In this document: positions 1-5,113 of the stretch, one piece after another
Layout: each line of letters starts with the position of its first letter
How positions within the stretch are numbered: position 1 is the first letter of the stretch
Assembly: GCA_964619125.1 (NCBI GenBank)
Contig: CAZUCA010000096.1
Span: 1-7,054, forward strand
Length of the DNA stretch: 7,054 bases
Direction: 5' to 3'
DNA from: Owenweeksia sp964619125
GTDB taxonomy: Bacteria > Bacteroidota > Bacteroidia > Flavobacteriales > Schleiferiaceae
The notes under the pieces: model-generated
Databases searched by the model: none
The model's input: the letters and a program-made list of their open reading frames with translations, nothing else
What the model was told of the DNA's origin: nothing
Made by a program: the position numbers and the translations under genes

Positions 1-31
1 GCATCCTCCATAAAGCGTGGGTATCTTTCAG

Positions 32-39
32 TAGTTTTG
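32..39 (+). promoter_or_regulatory. Weak Bacteroidota-type -7 motif upstream of tdk
   Basis: TAGTTTTG at 32-39 fits the Bacteroidota housekeeping -7 consensus TAnnTTTG. It would place transcription start near 45-50, giving a leader of about 90 bases before tdk. No TTG/TTTG -33 element is visible at the expected distance, around bases 8-12, so the call rests on one half-site and may be chance. Confidence 0.2.
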
Positions 40-93
40 TAGCTTGTTTTTTGGGCCGGGTGGCGGGCTTATTGCCGCGCTTTAATTGGCCTA

Positions 94-109
94 ACGAAAC
101 AAATTTCGT
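94..109. repeat. Short inverted repeat in the tdk leader
   Basis: ACGAAA (94-99) and TTTCGT (104-109) are perfect 6-bp arms around the loop CAAA. The repeat ends 30 bases before the tdk start codon. It could be an operator or an mRNA hairpin in the 5' leader, but the arms are short and AT-rich, and no known regulator site is recognised. Confidence 0.35.
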
Positions 110-139
110 AAGATTATATCCCGCAAGTTAAGTACAAAA

Positions 140-739
140 ATGTTTCTCGAAAACCCTGTTGACCATAATAACCACACCGGCTGGATTGAGGTGATCTGCG
201 GCTCCATGTTTTCCGGTAAAACGGAAGAGCTGATCCGCCGTATGAAGCGGGCCCAGTTTGCCCAGCAATCGGTAGAGATCTTCAAACCGATGGTGGATAC
301 CCGCTATCATGAGGATGATGTGGTGAGCCACGACATGAATTCCATTCGTTGTACCCCGGTGGAAAACAGTAGTAACCTGCTGCTGTATGGCGATGGTGTG
401 GATGTGGTGGGTATCGACGAAGCCCAGTTTTTTGACGAGGGCATCGTAGAAGTGGTCAATGAACTGGCCAATCGCGGTTCGCGGGTGATAATCGCCGGCC
501 TCGATATGGACTTCCAGGGCAAGCCCTTCGGGCCCATGCCATACCTTATGGCAACTGCCGAATATGTTACCAAGGTACATGCGGTGTGTGTGCGTACCGG
601 TAATCTTGCTCATTACTCCCATCGCAAGGCGGCCGGTGAAAACCTGGTAATGCTGGGCGAGAAGGAAGAGTATGAACCTTTGAGCCGGGCGGCCTTTAAC
701 AAGCTCATGAAAGAGGAGAACCTAAAAAGAAATGGCTAA
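140..739 (+). CDS. tdk: Thymidine kinase, type II (TK1-like)
   Basis: This 199-residue cytoplasmic enzyme phosphorylates thymidine to dTMP with ATP, the salvage route to dTTP. The Walker A loop is GSMFSGKT at residues 21-28. The DEAQF segment at 93-97 carries the Walker B aspartate and the likely catalytic base Glu94. The thymidine-binding stretch GLDMDF...FGPMP lies at 120-134, and Tyr178 sits in the C-terminal lasso. The length is typical of the family. The ATG at 140 is chosen because MFLENPVDHN matches the N-terminus I recall for Bacteroidota thymidine kinases, although no strong ribosome binding site precedes it. Of the four structural zinc cysteines of TK1-type enzymes only Cys150 remains: the second position of CxxC is lost (CVRTG) and the lasso has YEPLSR where others carry a cysteine pair. 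This appears to be a lineage trait, not damage. The 3' end overlaps murF-alr by 8 bp. Confidence 0.97.
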   Translation: MFLENPVDHNNHTGWIEVICGSMFSGKTEELIRRMKRAQFAQQSVEIFKPMVDTRYHEDDVVSHDMNSIRCTPVENSSNLLLYGDGVDVVGIDEAQFFDEGIVEVVNELANRGSRVIIAGLDMDFQGKPFGPMPYLMATAEYVTKVHAVCVRTGNLAHYSHRKAAGENLVMLGEKEEYEPLSRAAFNKLMKEENLKRNG

Positions 740-3206
740 GCTTGGCATTGAAGCCATAGCAGAGATCCTTGAGGCCAGGAGCTTTCTCGATAAAAAAGAG
801 GAACAGGTGAGCCGGATCTTACTCGACAGCCGTCAATACTCTTCGGCCGCTGGTGTCATATTTTTTGCTTTGCGGGGGAAACGCCACAACGGTCACGACC
901 ACATTAGGGAACTTATTGAGAAAGGAGTACGCAATTTTGTGGTGGAGAAAATTCCCTCGCCCCAGCCGGTGGGCGTAAATTTCCTGCAGGTGCACCATGC
1001 CCTGGCTGCTTTGCAGAAGCTGGCACGCCATATTCGCATGAGGTCTTCGGCGCGAATTGTGGCCATCACCGGTAGCAACGGCAAAACAGTGGTAAAGGAG
1101 TGGCTATCCCAAATGCTGCAAAGCCAGTACAAGGTTTGCCGTAGTCCCAAAAGTTATAACTCCCAGATAGGGGTGCCATTGTCAGTGTGGGAGCTGGAAG
1201 ACCATCACCAGCTGGGAGTATTTGAGGCGGGCATCAGTCAACCCGGAGAAATGGCTCGACTACAGGAGGTATTGCATCCGCAACTCGGAATTTTTACCAA
1301 TATTGGTTCCGCCCACGCTGAGAATTTTCGCAATGCCCAGCAAAAGATTGCCGAGAAGCTGAAGCTTTTTGAAGCAGTGGAGGCTTTGGTCTACCAGAAG
1401 AACGACACTTTCCTGAGTAAGGAAATAGAGGCTTTTGCCCACGAAAGGGAGATAGAGTTACTGTCATGGTCTTACCTTGATGATTCTGCCGATCTCTTTG
1501 TAGCAGAGCGGTCCAGCATTGAAGGCGCCACCCGCTTTCACCTGCAAATGAATGGTGAGGATGTTTATCTTGATTTGCCCTTTAGCGATGAGGCCTCGCA
1601 GCAGAATGCGATGCACGCCTTGCGGATGGCGCTCCACCTGAAAATGCCCCTGGAGAGTTTGCGCAGCAGTATGAGCCAGCTGCAAGCGGTAGAGATGCGC
1701 CTGCAGATGAAAATGGGCAATAACGGCAACCTGATCATTAACGATGCTTATAACTCCGACCTGGAATCCTTGCGAATAGCGCTGCATTTTCTCGAAAACC
1801 ATGGCGTTAATCAGGACAGGGTGCTTATTCTGAGTGATATGCTGCAAAGTGGCCTGGAGCCGGCGGTACTCAATGAGCGCATGAGTGAAATAATTGCACG
1901 CTTCAGCCTTAAAAAAGTGATTGGCATTGGACCCAATTTATATGAGCAGGGCCTGAAAGTAACCGTGCCCACCGACCTCTATCCCGATACCGAAAGTTTT
2001 CTGAGCCATATTTACCGTTATAACTGGAGTAATACGGCCTTGTTGTTGAAGGGGGCCCGCTCTTTCCGCTTTGAAAAGATCAGTCAGCGCCTGGAGCAAA
2101 AAAGCCATGAGACGCGGTTAAATATTTACCTCGACCGCATGGTTGGCAACCTCAATTACTTCCGCCGGTTACTGTCACCCCAAACCGGAATTATGGCTAT
2201 GGTTAAGGCTTTTTCCTATGGTAGCGGCTCTACTGAAATTGCTCATCTGCTGCAGTTTCACGGTGTGGATTATCTGGGTGTGGCTTACACCGATGAAGGG
2301 GTGGAGTTGCGAAAAGCAGGGGTTAACCTGCCCATCCTGGTGCTAAACCCCGAAAGGAGTTCGCTGGAGGATTTGGTGACATACCGGCTGGAGCCGGAAA
2401 TTTACAGCTTCAGCCGTTTGGAGGAATTTGTAGAAACCCTTAGCCGCCTGGGGGTGAGCGAGAGCTTCCCGATCCACCTTAAAATTGAAACCGGCATGCA
2501 CCGCCTTGGCTTTACCGAAGATCAGCTGCCGGAGCTGGTTCAGCGTCTGAAAAATCTTCCTCAGCTAACCCTGGCCTCGGTATTTTCACATCTCGCTGCC
2601 GCCGACGATCCCGATCAGCGTGACTTCAGCCAGGGACAGATCGCACAGTTTGAAAAAATGACGGCCAGGTTGCGAAAGAAACTGGGAGGCAATTTCAAGC
2701 GTCACCTTTGCAACTCCAGTGGTATTCTAAACTACCCTGAGGCCCACTTTGACATGGTAAGATTGGGCATCAGTCTCTACGGTATTGGCAGCAATGAAGA
2801 GGCAGCGCGTCATCTCAAGGTAGTGAGTGAACTCAAGGCCAGCGTATCACAACTGAAAAAGCTGCAGCCGGGGGATAGTGTAAGCTACGGACGCCATTTT
2901 ATCGCTGATAAGGAGACAACCATCGCGGTGGTATCGATTGGTTATGCCGACGGTTTCAGAAGAAGTCTCAGCAACGGTGTGGGTGAAGTGGCCATCGCCG
3001 GCAAGCGCTACCCGGTGGTGGGTAATGTGTGCATGGATATGATAATGGTAGACGTTACCGGCAGCACCGTAGCCGAAGGCGATGAGGTGGAAATATTCGG
3101 AGCTAGCATATCGGTAAACGAACTCGCTGCTAAAATGAATACCATTCCATACGAGCTATTTACCGGCATTGGCCGCCGCGTGAAAAGGGTTTATTTTATG
3201 GAGTAA
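732..3206 (+). CDS. murF-alr: Bifunctional MurF ligase / alanine racemase
   Basis: This 824-residue fusion joins two steps of cytoplasmic peptidoglycan precursor synthesis. Residues about 1-455 are MurF, which ligates D-Ala-D-Ala to UDP-MurNAc-tripeptide using ATP. Visible MurF marks are the uridine-binding domain with DSR (32-34), the P-loop GSNGKT (114-119), FEAGISQPGEM (164-174), TNIGSAHAENF (189-199), DAYNSD (338-343) and LKGARSFRFE (439-448). Residues about 460-824 are a PLP-dependent alanine racemase making D-Ala. Its PLP lysine is Lys492 in MVKAFSYGSG. Lys584 and Arg591 in KIETGMHRLGF match the carbamylated lysine and its downstream arginine. Arg677 faces the PLP ring, Tyr738 in GYADGFRR is the catalytic tyrosine, and Cys767-Met768-Asp769 complete the second-subunit site. 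All key residues are present, so both halves look active. The fusion is established in Bacteroidota, and this length is usual. The ATG at 732 lies inside the end of tdk. An AGGAG at 714-718 is about 13 bases upstream, rather far for a ribosome binding site, so translational coupling is likely. Confidence 0.97.
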   Translation: MAKLGIEAIAEILEARSFLDKKEEQVSRILLDSRQYSSAAGVIFFALRGKRHNGHDHIRELIEKGVRNFVVEKIPSPQPVGVNFLQVHHALAALQKLARHIRMRSSARIVAITGSNGKTVVKEWLSQMLQSQYKVCRSPKSYNSQIGVPLSVWELEDHHQLGVFEAGISQPGEMARLQEVLHPQLGIFTNIGSAHAENFRNAQQKIAEKLKLFEAVEALVYQKNDTFLSKEIEAFAHEREIELLSWSYLDDSADLFVAERSSIEGATRFHLQMNGEDVYLDLPFSDEASQQNAMHALRMALHLKMPLESLRSSMSQLQAVEMRLQMKMGNNGNLIINDAYNSDLESLRIALHFLENHGVNQDRVLILSDMLQSGLEPAVLNERMSEIIARFSLKKVIGIGPNLYEQGLKVTVPTDLYPDTESFLSHIYRYNWSNTALLLKGARSFRFEKISQRLEQKSHETRLNIYLDRMVGNLNYFRRLLSPQTGIMAMVKAFSYGSGSTEIAHLLQFHGVDYLGVAYTDEGVELRKAGVNLPILVLNPERSSLEDLVTYRLEPEIYSFSRLEEFVETLSRLGVSESFPIHLKIETGMHRLGFTEDQLPELVQRLKNLPQLTLASVFSHLAAADDPDQRDFSQGQIAQFEKMTARLRKKLGGNFKRHLCNSSGILNYPEAHFDMVRLGISLYGIGSNEEAARHLKVVSELKASVSQLKKLQPGDSVSYGRHFIADKETTIAVVSIGYADGFRRSLSNGVGEVAIAGKRYPVVGNVCMDMIMVDVTGSTVAEGDEVEIFGASISVNELAAKMNTIPYELFTGIGRRVKRVYFME

Positions 3207-3219
3207 CAGCCGCGGCAGT

Positions 3220-3663
3220 TTACAGCCGGGCCTCCGCGTACTCTTTAAAACTCTCCACCAGCTTCTCACCCTGTTTTTTGAAATGATTGGGCTGAAACCA
3301 GCTCACTACCGTCATCAGACCTTCCGTGTTGAACTGGTTCTCCACCCGGTAAAGAGTTTTACCGCCGCCGGCGTCTTCAAACCAGTTGGTTTGATAAAGG
3401 TGCACCCCATCGGTGTCGTAGCGTACTTTGTAGAATTGGGGTAAGCCGTTTTCCTGCACGATCTCACGCAACAGGATAGAATCACCATCGTTGGTGGCAT
3501 AGCGCAGGCGGGCCTTGGCACCGGTGGTGCAGGGCTGGCCTTCGTACACCTCGTAGTCCTTAAGGTCGGGTTGCCAGTCGGTAAAGTACTCGGGCTTGAT
3601 AAAGAGCTCTATTACCTCTTCAATGGGACGGTTAATAATGGCTTCGTGGGTGTATTTCTTCAT
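3220..3663 (-). CDS. SRPBCC (START/Bet v1-fold) family protein
   Basis: This 147-residue soluble protein has no signal peptide or membrane segment. The N-terminus, KYTHEAIINRPIEEVIELF then YFTDWQPDL (to about residue 34), is the usual SRPBCC opening: a first strand, two short helices with the 'P-x-E-x-V' pattern, and a tryptophan near the cavity mouth. Alternating strands follow, with GAKARLRY, FYKVRY and LYRVENQF, then a long C-terminal helix (HFKKQGEKLVESFKEYAEARL, broadly 127-147). The fold binds hydrophobic ligands or acts in the polyketide cyclase/AHSA1 groups; the ligand here cannot be deduced. The ATG at 3663 is preferred to an in-frame ATG at 3786. The extra 41 residues from 3786 overlap the upstream gene, are low-quality sequence, and spoil the match to the fold. 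It lies 43 bases after the oxidoreductase gene and is probably in the same transcript. Its stop is 13 bp from the converging murF-alr stop. Confidence 0.85.
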   Translation of the reverse strand: MKKYTHEAIINRPIEEVIELFIKPEYFTDWQPDLKDYEVYEGQPCTTGAKARLRYATNDGDSILLREIVQENGLPQFYKVRYDTDGVHLYQTNWFEDAGGGKTLYRVENQFNTEGLMTVVSWFQPNHFKKQGEKLVESFKEYAEARL

Positions 3664-3677
3664 GTTTGAGGGTTTGT

Positions 3678-3694
3678 CAAATTTTTCAAATTTG
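3678..3694. repeat. AT-rich inverted repeat between the oxidoreductase and SRPBCC genes
   Basis: CAAATTT (3678-3684) and AAATTTG (3688-3694) form perfect 7-bp arms with a 3-base loop. The repeat fills much of the 43-bp gap and ends about 15 bases before the SRPBCC start on the minus strand. It could be an operator, or a weak hairpin tuning expression of the second gene. It lacks the GC stem and T-tract of an intrinsic terminator. Confidence 0.4.
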
Positions 3695-3706
3695 CTGGGG
3701 AGGATG

Positions 3707-4339
3707 TTATTCCAGCATGTCCTTAACGAACTGCTGTGCTTCGGCGATGCTGAAGTTCTTATTGTAAAGGGCGGCATCGGGTTCAAAGCGGCTGCCGTTT
3801 TTCAGGCCGCCCAAATCCTGGGGGGCCATGCCGATATCTTCGATCAGGCTGTTAACTATTTTTTTGGCCTCGGCGTCGTCGCCGGCCAGCTGAATGGCTA
3901 CGCGATCGTCGCCCTGGCGGAAAGCCCTTTCTACCATCACTTTGTAGTACACCGAGTTGAAAGCTTTTACCACCCGTGCGCCGGGGAAAAGGGACGCGGT
4001 GTATTCAGTGCTGCTGAGGTTGGGGTTATTGATTACGTTTTCGGCAATCTCGCCATCGCGACCCGGGTATGGATTGGTGGCATCGATCAGTATTTTGCCG
4101 GTGATGGAACTTACTTCCTGCGCTACCATCTCGTTGTGCTTAAAGGGGGTAGCAAGTAATAATACTTCACCGTGATCTACTGCCTCTGTTACCGTTCCTA
4201 CTTTGGCGCCAACCGAATCGGCCATCTCTTTGAGCTCATCGGGATTGCGCGAGCTGAACATCACCGCATGCCCGGCCTTGGCCCAATGTCGCCCCAGGGT
4301 GCCGCCAATCATGCCGGAGCCGATTATTCCGATTTTCAT
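3707..4339 (-). CDS. NAD(P)-binding oxidoreductase, F420-reductase-like family
   Basis: This 210-residue cytoplasmic protein opens with a Rossmann dinucleotide-binding fold: MKIGIIGSGMIGGTLG carries the GxGxxG glycines 7, 9 and 12. The second strand ends in SSRNPDEL (29-36). A Ser-Arg at that place typically grips the 2'-phosphate, so NADP(H) is the likely cofactor. The order of later segments (LLLATPF, KILIDATNPYPGRDG, ARVVKAFNSVYY, QLAGDDAEAKKIV, then DIGMAPQDLGGL) is that of the family annotated 'NADPH-dependent F420 reductase' or 'NADP oxidoreductase coenzyme F420-dependent'. Cofactor F420 is not generally known from Bacteroidota, so the real electron acceptor is probably something else and the family name should not be read as function. 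The ATG at 4339 begins directly at the conserved first strand. The gene heads a probable two-gene unit with the SRPBCC gene. Its ORF is intact and of normal length. Confidence 0.88.
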   Translation of the reverse strand: MKIGIIGSGMIGGTLGRHWAKAGHAVMFSSRNPDELKEMADSVGAKVGTVTEAVDHGEVLLLATPFKHNEMVAQEVSSITGKILIDATNPYPGRDGEIAENVINNPNLSSTEYTASLFPGARVVKAFNSVYYKVMVERAFRQGDDRVAIQLAGDDAEAKKIVNSLIEDIGMAPQDLGGLKNGSRFEPDAALYNKNFSIAEAQQFVKDMLE

Positions 4340-4416
4340 ACGCCGGGTTTTCCTGATAAAACCGCTAAAGGGGGTGGGGGTTCGATGGCAGGCTAAAGCA
4401 GGGCAGTGTGGTCAGG

Positions 4417-4450
4417 CAAAGCCACTCGAAGAAGCACTATGAATTACAAA
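4417..4450 (-). promoter_or_regulatory. Possible promoter for the oxidoreductase-SRPBCC pair
   Basis: Read on the minus strand, TTTG (4450-4447) is followed after 22 bases by TGGCTTTG (4424-4417). This resembles the Bacteroidota -33 TTTG / -7 TAnnTTTG pair with one mismatch in the -7 and a spacer slightly over the usual 19-21. It would start transcription about 70 bases upstream of the 4339 start codon. The match is imperfect and unsupported by other evidence. Confidence 0.25.
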
Positions 4451-4474
4451 GCGTCGTGGGGGCCAATTTTGCCG

Positions 4475-4535
4475 TTTAGAGTTTAGGGTTTGAGCCTTGT
4501 TTCGAATTTCTCCTGTTAGGATTTAGGGTTTAACC
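4475..4535 (+). repeat. Degenerate 7-bp periodic tract, first block
   Basis: Units of seven begin at 4475 (TTTAGAG), 4482 (TTTAGGG), 4489 (TTTGAGC), 4500 (TTTCGAA), 4507 (TTTCTCC), 4515 (GTTAGGA), 4522 (TTTAGGG) and 4529 (TTTAACC). Only small phase slips at 4496-4499 and 4514 interrupt the register. Similar units recur at 4642-4655, 4683-4703, 4765-4818 and 4925-4985, so the pattern runs beyond the 175-bp repeats. Confidence 0.7.
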
Positions 4536-4656
4536 GGCCACTGATTATCATTAATAGAGAACCACAAAGTCAGAAAGGCAGCAAGCATCTCAAAGAAATG
4601 ACTTGGTGCAGCTTAGAGCCTTTGCGTCTTAGTGGCAAAGGTTTAGAGCTTAGGAT
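4482..4656 (+). repeat. 175-bp direct repeat, copy 1
   Basis: It aligns without gaps to 4765-4939, at an offset of 283 bp. By eye there are 8 differences (at 4488, 4578, 4590, 4597, 4598, 4605, 4636 and 4637), seven of them transitions, giving about 95% identity. Bases 4489-4577 are identical over 89 bp. The unit starts with TTTAGGR-type heptamers. It continues through an AACCACAAAG segment (4560-4569) and ends with CCTTTGCGTCTTAGTGG (4619-4635) plus two more heptamers. There is no coding frame and no flanking target duplication that I can recognise. Confidence 0.93.
4562..4635 (+). repeat. Imperfect inverted repeat inside repeat copy 1
   Basis: Bases 4562-4578 (CCACAAAGTCAGAAAGG) pair with 4619-4635 at 13 of 17 positions, with a 40-base internal segment. 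The same arrangement occurs in copy 2 at 4845-4861 and 4902-4918. It could fold into an interrupted hairpin in RNA, or represent two inverted copies of an ACCACNAAGNC-type dispersed motif. The fold is imperfect and unproven. Confidence 0.45.
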
Positions 4657-4722
4657 CTCAGAGGCTTTTTCGAGTTTCCGGGTTTAGGATTTCGAGTTTA
4701 AAACTATCGCCTTCTCGCCTGT

Positions 4723-4755
4723 CCTTCGACTACGCTCAGGATGACGGCTCGAAGG
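4723..4755. repeat. Palindromic dispersed element between the two repeat copies
   Basis: CCTTCGA (4723-4729) and TCGAAGG (4749-4755) are perfect 7-bp arms around a 19-base centre containing CTACGCTCAGGATGACG. The string CTTCGACTACGCTCAGGATGAC is one I recall as a very frequent intergenic motif in Bacteroidota and environmental assemblies, which cannot be checked here. It occurs once in the window, in the 108-bp spacer separating the two 175-bp repeats. Confidence 0.6.
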
Positions 4756-4764
4756 GGTTACTCA

Positions 4765-4939
4765 TTTAGGATTTGAGCCTTGTTTCGAATTTCTCCTGTT
4801 AGGATTTAGGGTTTAACCGGCCACTGATTATCATTAATAGAGAACCACAAAGTCAGAAAGACAGCAAGCATCACAAAGAGGTGACTTAGTGCAGCTTAGA
4901 GCCTTTGCGTCTTAGTGGTGAAGGTTTAGAGCTTAGGAT
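4765..4939 (+). repeat. 175-bp direct repeat, copy 2
   Basis: This is the partner of 4482-4656, about 95% identical with no gaps. The differences are spread through the second half, while 4772-4860 matches copy 1 exactly. Just past its end the sequence carries on with more heptamers (TTTAAAT 4939-4945, TTTCGAA 4950-4956, CTTAGGA 4965-4971, TTTCGGG 4972-4978, TTTCACC 4979-4985). It is therefore embedded in the same periodic tract as copy 1. Confidence 0.93.
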
Positions 4940-5003
4940 TTAAATTCTGTTTCGAATTTAGGTGCTTAGGATTTCGGGTTTCACCAACACCTGCTTAAAA
5001 ATC

Positions 5004-5039
5004 CTCTGTGAACCCCCATTTTCTCTGTGGCTCTCTGTG
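5004..5039 (+). repeat. Cluster of three CTCTGTG heptamers
   Basis: CTCTGTG occurs at 5004-5010, 5023-5029 and 5033-5039, with starts 19 and then 10 bases apart. The last two read TCTCTGTGGCTCTCTGTGA together. This resembles a common 'CTCTGTGG' type of intergenic dispersed repeat and lies just past the M1 peptidase terminator on that gene's downstream side. No function is evident. Confidence 0.55.
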
Positions 5040-5051
5040 AAATAGCTCAAG

Positions 5052-5086
5052 AAAAAAAGGGCCAACCTGAATTCCCCAGGCGACCC
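5052..5086 (-). terminator. Intrinsic terminator of the M1 peptidase gene
   Basis: On the minus strand, 27 bases after the stop codon, GGGTCGCCTG (5086-5077) pairs with CAGGTTGGCCC (5069-5059). The pairing uses Watson-Crick and G-U pairs, one bulged T, and the 7-base loop GGGAATT. Seven Ts follow immediately (5058-5052). Upstream AAAGA could pair with part of the T-run and lengthen the stem. This is a standard Rho-independent arrangement and fixes the 3' end of the monocistronic transcript. Confidence 0.8.
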
Positions 5087-5113
5087 TCTTTAAATTCTTA
5101 AGCTTAGCTCTTG

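Larger units (their letters stand above)
4340..5113. other. 774-bp gene-free spacer rich in repeats
   Basis: No plausible coding frame is seen on either strand here. The region lies upstream of the oxidoreductase gene and downstream of the M1 peptidase gene. Bases 4340-4474 are unremarkable leader sequence. From 4475 to about 4985 it is built of degenerate TTTAGGR/TTTCGRR heptamers, two 175-bp direct repeats and a separate palindromic dispersed element. From about 5004 there is a CTCTGTG cluster, then the terminator of the M1 gene. The base texture (short T-runs followed by AGG or CGA) is quite unlike the flanking genes. No transposase or tRNA is present to mark it as a mobile element or integration site. 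Confidence 0.85.

Noticed and set aside
1..11. Possible start of a divergent minus-strand gene (ATG at 11-9 reading MED...)
   Set aside because: Only 11 bases are available, the upstream context is not decisive, and the few codons match no family I recognise.
53..78. GC-rich potential hairpin (GCGG 63-66 / CCGC 75-78) upstream of tdk
   Set aside because: The stem is only 4 bp, and the T-run lies on the wrong side for a terminator of a + strand transcript.
3..131. Open + frame of about 42 codons ending at a TAA at 129-131, possibly the tail of an upstream gene
   Set aside because: The translation looks like no known protein tail, and an open stretch of this length is expected by chance fairly often.
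128..622. Minus-strand open frame of 164 codons opposite tdk
   Set aside because: It lies antisense to a highly conserved thymidine kinase, and its histidine-rich composition is typical of reverse-strand translation.
3213..3228. Short hairpin CGGC...GCCG at the convergent gene junction as a bidirectional terminator
   Set aside because: The stem is 4 bp, overlaps the SRPBCC stop codon, and no T-tract follows on either strand.
3596..4159. + strand open frame of 187 codons across the SRPBCC/oxidoreductase genes
   Set aside because: It is an antisense shadow of two well-supported minus-strand genes and crosses both of them without domain features.
4475..4985. CRISPR array or true telomere-like array
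   Set aside because: The repeats are degenerate heptamers plus one 175-bp duplication, without regular spacers or cas genes. The similarity to TTTAGGG telomeres is only in short units.
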